Shown here: positions 54,914-62,541 of the stretch, piece after piece
Layout: every line of letters starts with the position of its first letter
Position numbering within the stretch: the stretch's first letter is position 1
Source of the DNA: Rossellomorea pakistanensis
Lineage (GTDB): Bacteria; Bacillota; Bacilli; Bacillales; Bacillaceae_B
Direction: 5' to 3'
DNA: 64,000 nucleotides
NCBI RefSeq assembly: GCF_016908495.1
Contig: NZ_JAFBDZ010000007.1
Coordinates: 62,001-126,000, forward strand
Translations under genes and position numbers: made by a program
The notes under the pieces: model-generated
Databases searched by the model: none
The model's input: the letters and a program-made list of their open reading frames with translations, nothing else
What the model was told of the DNA's origin: nothing

Positions 54914-56155
54914 TTAATAATGATAAAGCTGATACTTTAAGCGTTCTTCTGCAATTATAGTAGCTTTCTCCCTATTATTTTCACGACAATAGTACTTAAA
55001 TAACTCATATTCGTAATATTGAATGGTGTATAAGTACCCTTTTAATTGAAAGTAAGGTAATGCATCACTTTCAATGAATTTGTAATATTGTGTCGATTTA
55101 TTTTTATATAGTAGGGTTTTTAACTTAAATTTCTTTGAATGGAATAAATCTTGAATCTTTTTGGAAAGGTCTAATCCTTCTTGTGCAATTCTGTTAAGCT
55201 CTGATAATCCTAATAGTTTTCCATGATAGCTTGCATTTGCATATCCATTCAACGAAGCGAGATATTTGCTCGTTAATGGCTTTAAATTTAACGATTTTAA
55301 GTAATATTGGCTTGCTTCCAGATAATTCTCGCTTCTATAATAGAGGTCTCCAATATGGTGAAAGACTTCTGCTTTTCTCTTCTCATCTTCACACATGTTA
55401 CATAATTTGATGACAGAATTAAAATCATCTATAACTTTTTTATAATAGGCGTCATTATCTCTTCCCCGTTGGATCAGCATAAGGCTCTTGGCATCAATCA
55501 CACCTAAGAAATTACTAGTTTCTTCAAAATAGGCTAAAGCTAATTCAGCATAGTAATAGGATTTCACCTTTGCCCCAATGGCACTATAGGCCATTGCTAG
55601 ATGATAATAATACTCTTTAATAGGATACTCTTGTGGAATGATGTTCTGTAGTTCCTCGATAGCCTCTAAATTATCATGGATAGCTAACTTGAGGATTCCA
55701 ACGATATGTTTATAAAGGTTTCGATCGTATGAGCTCATTTGTGTCTGTGCTTTACCAAGCTTTTTAATTTTTTTTCTTGCTTCCTTCATCTGTCCTTTGT
55801 AGATTAAATATCTAATCTTTAAAAGTGCATAGGTTATTTTATAGGTAGATATTTCTATTAAATAGGCACTTTCTTCAAGATGATCCTTGACCAATTCGAT
55901 CTCATGATGATTCTCGAGGATTAGATTGTCATGAAAATAAAATAGCATTTTAGGAATCGACTCGAACTTTGCCAATTCACTCTCCATGTTAATCTCAAGA
56001 CGATTAGCTAAAGACTCCGTGATCTCATCAGAACAATCTGTTAACCCTCTTTCCATCTTGCTTAAGTGGGTCACGGAACAGATTCCTTTTGATAGCTGTT
56101 CCTGTGTCAATTCGGAGATCATACGATAATGTTTAATGATTTTACCTTTGTGCAT
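54914..56155 (-). CDS. NprR/PlcR-like peptide-responsive regulator 2 (RRNPP family)
   Basis: 413 residues with the same plan as regulator 1: XRE helix-turn-helix (about 5-58, TQEQLSKGICSVTHLSKMERG) and TPR helices to the C-terminus. The pair share motifs such as YYYHLA and KSYYYAELALAYF. It lies directly downstream of the M4 protease of module 2. No adjacent pre-peptide gene is visible. The ATG at 56155 is used; a TTG at 56179 is in frame but lies over the G-rich ribosome site. Confidence 0.82.
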   Translation of the reverse strand: MHKGKIIKHYRMISELTQEQLSKGICSVTHLSKMERGLTDCSDEITESLANRLEINMESELAKFESIPKMLFYFHDNLILENHHEIELVKDHLEESAYLIEISTYKITYALLKIRYLIYKGQMKEARKKIKKLGKAQTQMSSYDRNLYKHIVGILKLAIHDNLEAIEELQNIIPQEYPIKEYYYHLAMAYSAIGAKVKSYYYAELALAYFEETSNFLGVIDAKSLMLIQRGRDNDAYYKKVIDDFNSVIKLCNMCEDEKRKAEVFHHIGDLYYRSENYLEASQYYLKSLNLKPLTSKYLASLNGYANASYHGKLLGLSELNRIAQEGLDLSKKIQDLFHSKKFKLKTLLYKNKSTQYYKFIESDALPYFQLKGYLYTIQYYEYELFKYYCRENNREKATIIAEERLKYQLYHY

Positions 56156-56256
56156 TCCTGTTTTATCCCCCCAAATCAACTTAAGAGCCTTTTAAATAAT
56201 AGTAGAATCGTAATAGTTATTTATTAGGAGAATATCATATTTTATAGTAAAAGTGT

Positions 56257-56341
56257 AAAAAAAAGATGACCCTCTAAAGTGGTTGCCTCCAATCATAGAC
56301 AGAAAATAATTGGTAGGAGAACACTTTATTTGGGTCATCCC
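56257..56341 (-). terminator. Long terminator of M4 protease 2
   Basis: GATGACCC...TAAAGTG...ACCAAT pairs with ATTGG...CCACTTTA...GGGTCATC over about 30 bases, followed by eight T. It separates the protease operon from regulator 2. Confidence 0.85.
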
Positions 56342-56360
56342 AAAGCTTTTTATTTACTTA

Positions 56361-58025
56361 TTACTGAATTCCAACGGCATCAAATGATTTTTCAACAGCT
56401 GTTACTTCTTTTGAACCTTCACCATATAAGTCAATAGCTGATTGAATGGAAGCTTGTCTCGCCATACTGAAATCAGAAGTAGAAGTTAAATATTTTGTTA
56501 GAGTACGATAATAGATTTGTTCTGTCGCTTCTCTTCCAACACCTTCTACTGTTACTCCGTAGTGTGTGCCACCTTCAGATAGTAGGTAGGCAGCTTTGTT
56601 GATAATGCTAGAGTTAATGTGGACGCCGCCATTATCTGCTGTACCTATATAGAGCTTGCTATAGTGGTCTGGATACGGACCAGTGATACCATTCGTTACA
56701 GATGTAGGATCTTCTAATGAGCGTAATGCATCTCCCTCAACTCCTGGAGTATATACATCTTCTCCCATTAACCAATCGTCACGATCGACCATTGATCCTA
56801 ATACATCCGAATATGCTTCATTTAATGCTCCCGGTTCGTTTTCATAGACAAGATCTGCTGTACTAGTAGTTACGGCATGTGTAAGTTCATGGGCAATAAC
56901 ATCTAATGCACCTGACAGTGGGATAAATGTACTTCCATCTCCATCTCCATACATCATTTGGACACCGTTCCATGCAGCGTTGTTCCAGCCTTCCCCTACA
57001 TGGACAGAAGAGATTAATTTAGCACCAGCGTCATCAAAGGAGTCACGGTTAAAGGTTTCTTTATAGTAATCATAAACCTCACCAGCATTCACATGAGCAT
57101 CTACAGCAGCAGGGTCTGAGAAGTATTTATGTCCACTTGTAATTTCCTCACCTGTATATCCAAGTAATTGGGAGAATAAGTTGAAAAGGAACGGATCCAT
57201 ATTTTTCGCATCGAAAGTATGAACACCGCTACCTCTTGTTCCATCAAATAGGAAGTAGTTTCCGTCCTCACCTTTAGTGATTTCAAACTTTTCTCTCTCA
57301 CCGTCAACCCCTTTACCAAAGCCTGTTACATGGTCAATGGCATTGAAGGAATTAATAACCTCACCATTTGTAGCGTCAACAAAATAGTGGAAAAACCCTG
57401 GTTCTGGTTTTGATGTTGATGCTTTTACAAGATAGGATAGATAGAACTTTCCGTCATGTTCATAAACAAATTTTTCACTTGTAACATCTGCATCATACTT
57501 CTCGACTTTTCCAATCTGCTTTTCAATATCTTTCTTAGCAATTTCTACCGCTTTATCACCAGAAATCGATGCCTTAGTAGGAATCTTTTTATCTTCTAAA
57601 TTTGGAACAACCTGTCCAAAAAATGATTGCACTTCATAGTCCTCATTTAGAGTAATCGTTTGATCTGAGCCAAAGATAGGTACACCATCATGTTGTTCTA
57701 CTAGTTTAATATGATGTGTTCCTGTTTCTTTATCCTTCTCTTCATCTACTACTTTAAATTTCTCTTTCATATCTCCAGCTAACTTAAATTGTTTACTCTT
57801 ATATTTAAGGTAGGCATATGCTACATCTTTTTTACTGATCGAAGATTTTGCTTTTTTCTCTACTGATTTAGGTGCTTCCCAATTCTCAATAATATAGGAA
57901 GGGGTTTGATACTTCTCATTCATTAATGTTTTGCTTTCTTCGGCATTGGCTGTTAGACCTGTTGCCGATAGACCCCCAACACCTAGGGAAAGAGCTAAAG
58001 TGTAAGACAAAATTTTCTTTTTCAC
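56361..58025 (-). CDS. Bacillolysin-like neutral protease (M4), copy 2
   Basis: 554 residues: signal peptide (to about 28), FTP/PepSY propeptide (about 70-232), thermolysin-type catalytic domain. HELTH carries H379, E380 and H383; E403 in ALNEAYSD is the third zinc ligand; NGGVHINSS has the catalytic His. The length is normal for bacillolysin. The start is GTG with GAGGAG nine bases before. It lies 32 bases after the TasA-like gene with no terminator between, so it is the last cistron of the tapA-sipW-tasA operon, which is not the usual arrangement. Confidence 0.93.
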   Translation of the reverse strand: MKKKILSYTLALSLGVGGLSATGLTANAEESKTLMNEKYQTPSYIIENWEAPKSVEKKAKSSISKKDVAYAYLKYKSKQFKLAGDMKEKFKVVDEEKDKETGTHHIKLVEQHDGVPIFGSDQTITLNEDYEVQSFFGQVVPNLEDKKIPTKASISGDKAVEIAKKDIEKQIGKVEKYDADVTSEKFVYEHDGKFYLSYLVKASTSKPEPGFFHYFVDATNGEVINSFNAIDHVTGFGKGVDGEREKFEITKGEDGNYFLFDGTRGSGVHTFDAKNMDPFLFNLFSQLLGYTGEEITSGHKYFSDPAAVDAHVNAGEVYDYYKETFNRDSFDDAGAKLISSVHVGEGWNNAAWNGVQMMYGDGDGSTFIPLSGALDVIAHELTHAVTTSTADLVYENEPGALNEAYSDVLGSMVDRDDWLMGEDVYTPGVEGDALRSLEDPTSVTNGITGPYPDHYSKLYIGTADNGGVHINSSIINKAAYLLSEGGTHYGVTVEGVGREATEQIYYRTLTKYLTSTSDFSMARQASIQSAIDLYGEGSKEVTAVEKSFDAVGIQ

Positions 58026-58057
58026 TGATTTCCACTCCTCTTCATCGTTTTATTGGA

Positions 58058-58651
58058 TTACTTTTCTTCACCGTCTGTTTGAGTAGCATTAAATGTCCAT
58101 TCAAGTTCCAAGTTGTCTCCTTGGAAGATATTTTGATCTTGCTCATTATCGACAAATTCAAACTCTACCCATAAGTCATTTGTTTCACCAGTAGCGATTC
58201 CACCTTTTTGTGCCCATAACGGATCCCAAATATCCTTTTTCACTACATCTGGATCCATGTTTTTCAATTCATAAAGAGTCGTTTCGAAAATTGGTTCACT
58301 TTCCTTGTCCCAGTTCCACATAAAGTTCACTTTGATATGTTTACCAAAGTCTTCTCCAGCATTATCTCCTTCTGTATCTCCAACCTGATAGTTCGTAAGC
58401 AGGTTCACATTCTTGATATCCAATGATCCGCTGTTCGTTAATTGGAATTCGCGAACCATCGAATCACCAGGTTTCAAATTACTAACATCAATAATGGTTG
58501 TTGGATCAACAGATAAATCCAATGTTCCTGCAGCAAAAGTGTTGTTTGTTACTTCCGTATCACTGAAGTAGGCAAACGTTCCGCCTCCAACTAATGACAA
58601 TCCTAGTGAAGCAGTTAATACCCCCATACCTAATTTCTTTTTAAGACTCAT
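58058..58651 (-). CDS. TasA/CalY family fibre protein, copy 1
   Basis: 197 residues. The signal region ends GGGTFAYFSDTE; the mature part begins VTNNTFAAGTLDLSVDP and ends LEWTFNATQTDGEEK. It is a SipW-processed biofilm fibre or camelysin-like protein. It sits between sipW and the M4 gene in one operon and is a close paralogue of the protein at 35413. Confidence 0.88.
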   Translation of the reverse strand: MSLKKKLGMGVLTASLGLSLVGGGTFAYFSDTEVTNNTFAAGTLDLSVDPTTIIDVSNLKPGDSMVREFQLTNSGSLDIKNVNLLTNYQVGDTEGDNAGEDFGKHIKVNFMWNWDKESEPIFETTLYELKNMDPDVVKKDIWDPLWAQKGGIATGETNDLWVEFEFVDNEQDQNIFQGDNLELEWTFNATQTDGEEK

Positions 58652-58711
58652 TCAAAATTCCTCCCTATGTTTTTTATCTATTAAACTCTTATGTACTAAG
58701 AGATAATACCT

Positions 58712-59269
58712 TTAGGTAGCACTGACTTTCTTTTTTGGATCAATTTCCTTCAAAGCACCCATGATCGAAAAGATTGAATAGATGAACAAAATGAGACCTG
58801 GAATGATTAATAATAAAGCGGCACCTAACTTAGAATTAGCATAGTCTAATAAATAGCCGACATATGGGATGGTAATATCCGCATATTTACCAATTACATT
58901 CTGACTTAGAACTGGATTTAGATCAGCTCCAGCGTTGTTATCCCCTTTAGTTGTGTACATGACTTGGTTATTAGCTTTTTTGACTTCAGTGATTCTATGG
59001 GTAATGATTTTATTATCCTTTTCTTTAAAGGTGATCACGTCACCTTTTTTGTATTGAGAGCCATCTGCTGAGGGCTTAATGACGATAATTGACCCCGTTT
59101 TAAAAGTAGGCTCCATTGATCCTGATAGCACTACTTTCATTTGATGACCAAAGACCGTCGGTTCTCCCCCACTCGCCTTCGATGAAATCACAATAATCGC
59201 AAGTGTTAAAAATAGTGCAATCAATAAATAGGAGAAAATCGTTCTTACAATTTTGAATGTTTTCTTCAT
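58712..59269 (-). CDS. sipW: Signal peptidase I, SipW type, copy 1
   Basis: 185 residues, membrane helices near both ends, catalytic Ser in VLSGSMEPTF and His in IITHRITEV (the ER-type Ser-His pair). It matures the TasA-like protein downstream. Its ATG overlaps the TGA of the upstream TapA-like gene by four bases, so the two are translationally coupled. Confidence 0.9.
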   Translation of the reverse strand: MKKTFKIVRTIFSYLLIALFLTLAIIVISSKASGGEPTVFGHQMKVVLSGSMEPTFKTGSIIVIKPSADGSQYKKGDVITFKEKDNKIITHRITEVKKANNQVMYTTKGDNNAGADLNPVLSQNVIGKYADITIPYVGYLLDYANSKLGAALLLIIPGLILFIYSIFSIMGALKEIDPKKKVSAT

Positions 59270-60060
59270 TTTGATTCCCTCACTTTGTTAGTAGTTGCCT
59301 CTTCCTTAATGGCTTCGGTATCATTTGATTCATCTACGTCCTTTGGTTCTGCCGCAGGTTTATCTAGTATTTCAGCTTTCGATTCTGTAGTTTTCTCCAA
59401 TACTTCAGGAGCTTTTGGTATTTCCGTTGATTTTGGTTGTTTCTCCTGATTCGTAGATATCGACGAACTAAAATCCTTTTCATTAGGCTTAGCCTCTTCG
59501 ATCCCTTTTTGTTTCTCTGCTTTTTCCAAAGCCTTTTGTAAGGATAGAATCACATCATTAATTTTCTTTAAGTCTACTGACTGCTGTGATGCCGTTACCT
59601 TAGAATTTATAAATGCACGTCCCTCTTCTACATACTTCATGACCTCTTTATAGCCAGGGTTATTTGATTGATTATTAGAGATTTTTTTCAATAGAATTTC
59701 CACTTTGGCATTTAAAGTCTGTAATTCTTCCGTTCTATTAATGAGTTGCCTTTTCTTTTCTTCTAGAGTGGAGATCTTCTCGCTTGTAGGTGAGTCTGTT
59801 GAGGTACTGGTGATGGATTGGCTTAATTCGATTATTTCATTAGACAATTCTTCAGCCTTTTGTTTGTAGTTTTTAATGGTGTCAGGAAAAACAGGTGCAG
59901 CTGTTATTGAGCTTGTACGTTTCTCTTGTTCTGTGAACGTTGCCTCAGTATATCCAACAACAGTGGATAAACAATATAAGCCGATACAACTGATCCATAC
60001 TATCGTGTGATATCGAAAGGGTTGTTTGATTATGCTTTTAAAGTTTGTGAAGAAACAGAT
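59266..60060 (-). CDS. TapA-like fibre assembly/anchor protein, start codon abnormal
   Basis: From the first normal start codon (TTG 59847) the product is a 193-residue coiled, Lys/Glu/Thr-rich protein without a signal. But the same frame stays open upstream to a TAG at 60076-60078 and encodes a clear export helix (TIVWISCIGLYCLSTVVGY) followed by TEATFTEQE, then a Lys-rich coil. This is the plan of TapA, which precedes sipW-tasA in B. subtilis. No ATG, GTG or TTG occurs in that upstream stretch. AGGAGGAAGG lies seven bases before an ATC at 60060, which I use as provisional start; a frameshift near the 5' end is the alternative. Confidence 0.5.
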   Translation of the reverse strand: MCFFTNFKSIIKQPFRYHTIVWISCIGLYCLSTVVGYTEATFTEQEKRTSSITAAPVFPDTIKNYKQKAEELSNEIIELSQSITSTSTDSPTSEKISTLEEKKRQLINRTEELQTLNAKVEILLKKISNNQSNNPGYKEVMKYVEEGRAFINSKVTASQQSVDLKKINDVILSLQKALEKAEKQKGIEEAKPNEKDFSSSISTNQEKQPKSTEIPKAPEVLEKTTESKAEILDKPAAEPKDVDESNDTEAIKEEATTNKVRESK

Positions 60061-60178
60061 ACTCTCACCTTCCTCCTATGCTTCCAGCACATCTATTATT
60101 ATCCTTTATTTTAATTTTTTTGAATATTACGCAAACATACTATCTTTTCTACAACTTGTACTAGTTTATTTATAGTAC

Positions 60179-60225
60179 TTTCGGGTTAACATAAGTAGTC
60201 CTCATTATTGATTCCTAACCCGAAA
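60179..60225. promoter_or_regulatory. Inverted repeat upstream of the tapA-like operon
   Basis: TTTCGGGTTA at 60179-60188 and TAACCCGAAA at 60216-60225 are exact 10-bp arms. The core GGGTTA is shared with the boxes at 36797 and 54871. A possible promoter TTGTAG, 17 bases, CGTAAT lies between this repeat and the operon on the minus strand. Confidence 0.45.
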
Positions 60226-60235
60226 ATAAAAAAAG

Positions 60236-60298
60236 AACTTCAACAGAAAAAAGACCAAGGAAATTCAAGCTGCTGCCTGATTTCCCTCGGCCTTATAC
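60236..60298 (-). terminator. Terminator of the small membrane protein gene
   Basis: GGCCGAGGGAAATCA pairs with GAATTTCCTTGGTC, followed by TTTTTT on the minus strand. Confidence 0.75.
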
Positions 60299-60315
60299 AA
60301 CACTTTCGTTAGATC

Positions 60316-60567
60316 TTAAATATTTAGTAACATCGGGGTTACATATTGCCAGCATAATAATACAGCCAGTAAAAGAATATTACCCCATAACACAACTTTT
60401 AATATGATACTACTTTCCAAAAGGTTGCTAACTACACTAAAAAGCAATCCTAAGACTAATAAATAATAGACAACATACCAATTACTCATTTCGACTACGA
60501 TCAAAATTAAACATATAATGGCGGTTATGAATAGGAGTAGAGATGCTATATTGAACACCTTATTCAT
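60316..60567 (-). CDS. Small three-helix membrane protein, unknown
   Basis: 83 residues, nearly all hydrophobic, with three membrane helices (about 6-27, 32-48 and 54-78). The ATG at 60567 has GGGGTG six bases before; a GTG at 60576 is also in frame. A good terminator follows, supporting a real gene. I do not recognise a family. Confidence 0.55.
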   Translation of the reverse strand: MNKVFNIASLLLFITAIICLILIVVEMSNWYVVYYLLVLGLLFSVVSNLLESSIILKVVLWGNILLLAVLLCWQYVTPMLLNI

Positions 60568-60576
60568 TTCCTTCAC

Positions 60577-60902
60577 CCCTTTATAAGGTAGATATTACCA
60601 TATGTTGGTTTGTCACTGCAAATTATGAAAGGAGTGGCGTCGTAACTCTCTAACAATTTCAACAGGTTGAAAGTAGTGAAGTGATTGTAGAATTATATAG
60701 TAATACTTAAGCTACAAAACGCAAATACTGTTTTGATTACAATAAATGACTTGGGATATATCTTGTCCCAAATTATTTTATTAAGGTAATCTTCAAACCT
60801 TATATCTTAGTGGATCGTCTATTTTATTTGTTCGAATTGAATAGCTGTATAATAATATCCTTAATAGAGGTGGGATTTTTTTAACTACTAAATTCCCCTC
60901 GT
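60577..60902. other. Intergenic stretch, nothing recognised
   Basis: AT-rich; only a small TTGGGA/TCCCAA palindrome near 60750. No terminator for the NCS2 gene could be found here. Confidence 0.4.
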
Positions 60903-62186
60903 TTATTCCTTCCAAAGCTGTTCTAGTAGAATGACAATCATCGTTCCAACTAGCAGTCCATTACTAAACACATACTGTAGAAGAGAGGGCATTTCTTGAT
61001 ATACAGCAGGTGGTAAAAACATTAGTCCTATGCCAATTAACAATGTAATTCCTAATATTGTTAATCGACGTTGGTCTAGCTTTTCTCTCAGAATGGATTG
61101 AAAAGCAATTCCAATCATTTGAACAAACGATGCCAATAGGGCAGCACTAGCAACGGGTCCCGGGAGCATTGCCAAAAAATGAACAATTGCTGGAATGATG
61201 GCAATACCGGATAGGGCTAAGCTTGCAATAAGAAATGGCAGGAGTCTTTTTTGTTTCGTTAATTGGATAAAGCCAGCCGAAACCGGTAGCGGAACGACTC
61301 CAATGGTAGAAAAAAGGGATGAAATAAAATGAGAAATACCTCCTACCCAACTACCGCGATTTAACGTTTGTTTTTGAAGCCCCTCTGATTCTGATACTAC
61401 TTGATTAACAGCTGTAACAGCTGCAATCGTATTCGAGATCAAAATAAAAGTAAACAAGGTTGATGTTATAATGATTCCCGCATTTAGTTGTGGTACTCCC
61501 CAGACGAAAATCTCCGGGAGTTTAATTAAAGCATTCGTGCTTGACAGTGACGCCGAATGTTTACCTAAAAAAGTGTATAAAAGCCAACCAAATAATATCC
61601 CAATCAAAACTGCATAACTTTTGAACCACCCTTTTCCTTTAATGGACAAGAAAATGACAAGGAAAAAGACTACCAACGATATCATCGCTATTCCGTAATC
61701 TGGACGGGCTGATTCCCCCTGTATTCCCATCATTCCTTCTAGAAAAACTCCACTCAGTTGGATAGCTAAGATTAAGAGAAAAGAACCGGTAACAAGGGGC
61801 GTAAATAGAAATAAAAGCCGATGGATCAGGCCAGTAATACCAAGTATAAAAAGTAAAAGACCTGATATGAGTAATCCACCTTCTAAAATTTGTAGAGTTT
61901 CCCCAGTACTTTGTCCCTGGTGGATAGCCACATCAGCTAAAATGACAAATACGCTTACCCATGAACCTGCCGGACCATCTGCAATAGGGTATCGGTGTCC
62001 TAGCCACCCTTGGATAAACGAACTAATCCCTACAACAAAAAATGTCCTTTGCATTAATGTAGAGACCTCTTCGATAGATAAATGAAAAACGTTGCCGATG
62101 ACGATAGGCAACGCAACGGAATTTGCTAATAGAAAAATAAACCATTGAAATGTACTAAAGCTTGTATCCCAACGATGTGTATTCAT
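60903..62186 (-). CDS. NCS2-family uracil/xanthine permease
   Basis: 427 residues with the 7+7 inverted-repeat membrane plan of the NCS2 (nucleobase-ascorbate) family. The substrate-site region in helix 8 contains LISNTIAAVTAVN near 250, and helix 10 contains IGVVPLPVSAGFIQLT near 291, where families with known substrate carry NxG or similar. The substrate is therefore only a nucleobase in general. No purine riboswitch or PyrR-binding leader is visible upstream. Confidence 0.8.
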   Translation of the reverse strand: MNTHRWDTSFSTFQWFIFLLANSVALPIVIGNVFHLSIEEVSTLMQRTFFVVGISSFIQGWLGHRYPIADGPAGSWVSVFVILADVAIHQGQSTGETLQILEGGLLISGLLLFILGITGLIHRLLFLFTPLVTGSFLLILAIQLSGVFLEGMMGIQGESARPDYGIAMISLVVFFLVIFLSIKGKGWFKSYAVLIGILFGWLLYTFLGKHSASLSSTNALIKLPEIFVWGVPQLNAGIIITSTLFTFILISNTIAAVTAVNQVVSESEGLQKQTLNRGSWVGGISHFISSLFSTIGVVPLPVSAGFIQLTKQKRLLPFLIASLALSGIAIIPAIVHFLAMLPGPVASAALLASFVQMIGIAFQSILREKLDQRRLTILGITLLIGIGLMFLPPAVYQEMPSLLQYVFSNGLLVGTMIVILLEQLWKE

Positions 62187-62395
62187 TTGTTCACCTTCTA
62201 TTTATTTTTTAACTATTTTCGAAATAAGCATTTTAATAAAAAAACTAGAGATTATATTTGGACTATGGTAGGGCTCCTACTACAGATAAAGCTATTCCAT
62301 CTCACTGTTTATAGCACACAGGTAAGATTGCTTGTCCGCAACAAATGTGATTACTCCAAACTAAGGCTTTCTTTTCTCTCTACATCAAACATCAA

Positions 62396-62429
62396 TATCG
62401 GTAATCCGACCTTTCAGGATTACCGATAT
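62396..62429. other. Perfect 13-bp inverted repeat between symporter and permease genes
   Basis: ATATCGGTAATCC and its exact complement around eight bases. It is 113 bases after the symporter stop and about 210 before the permease start, and it has no T run. It could be an operator or an RNA hairpin. The rest of 62187-62541 shows nothing. Confidence 0.5.
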
Positions 62430-62541
62430 AATCTATTAAAATCTCTTTTGTGTCATAATTCGTTTCGATTTACATTTTTAATGAACGAACATACCATTTC
62501 GTTCTTCTAGGGAGCTTTCTTGGCAAAAATGATTCACCTTA

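Noticed and set aside
62187..62541. Purine riboswitch upstream of the NCS2 permease
   Set aside because: The conserved loops and three-way junction sequence of the purine aptamer are not present on the minus strand. Only a simple inverted repeat is found.
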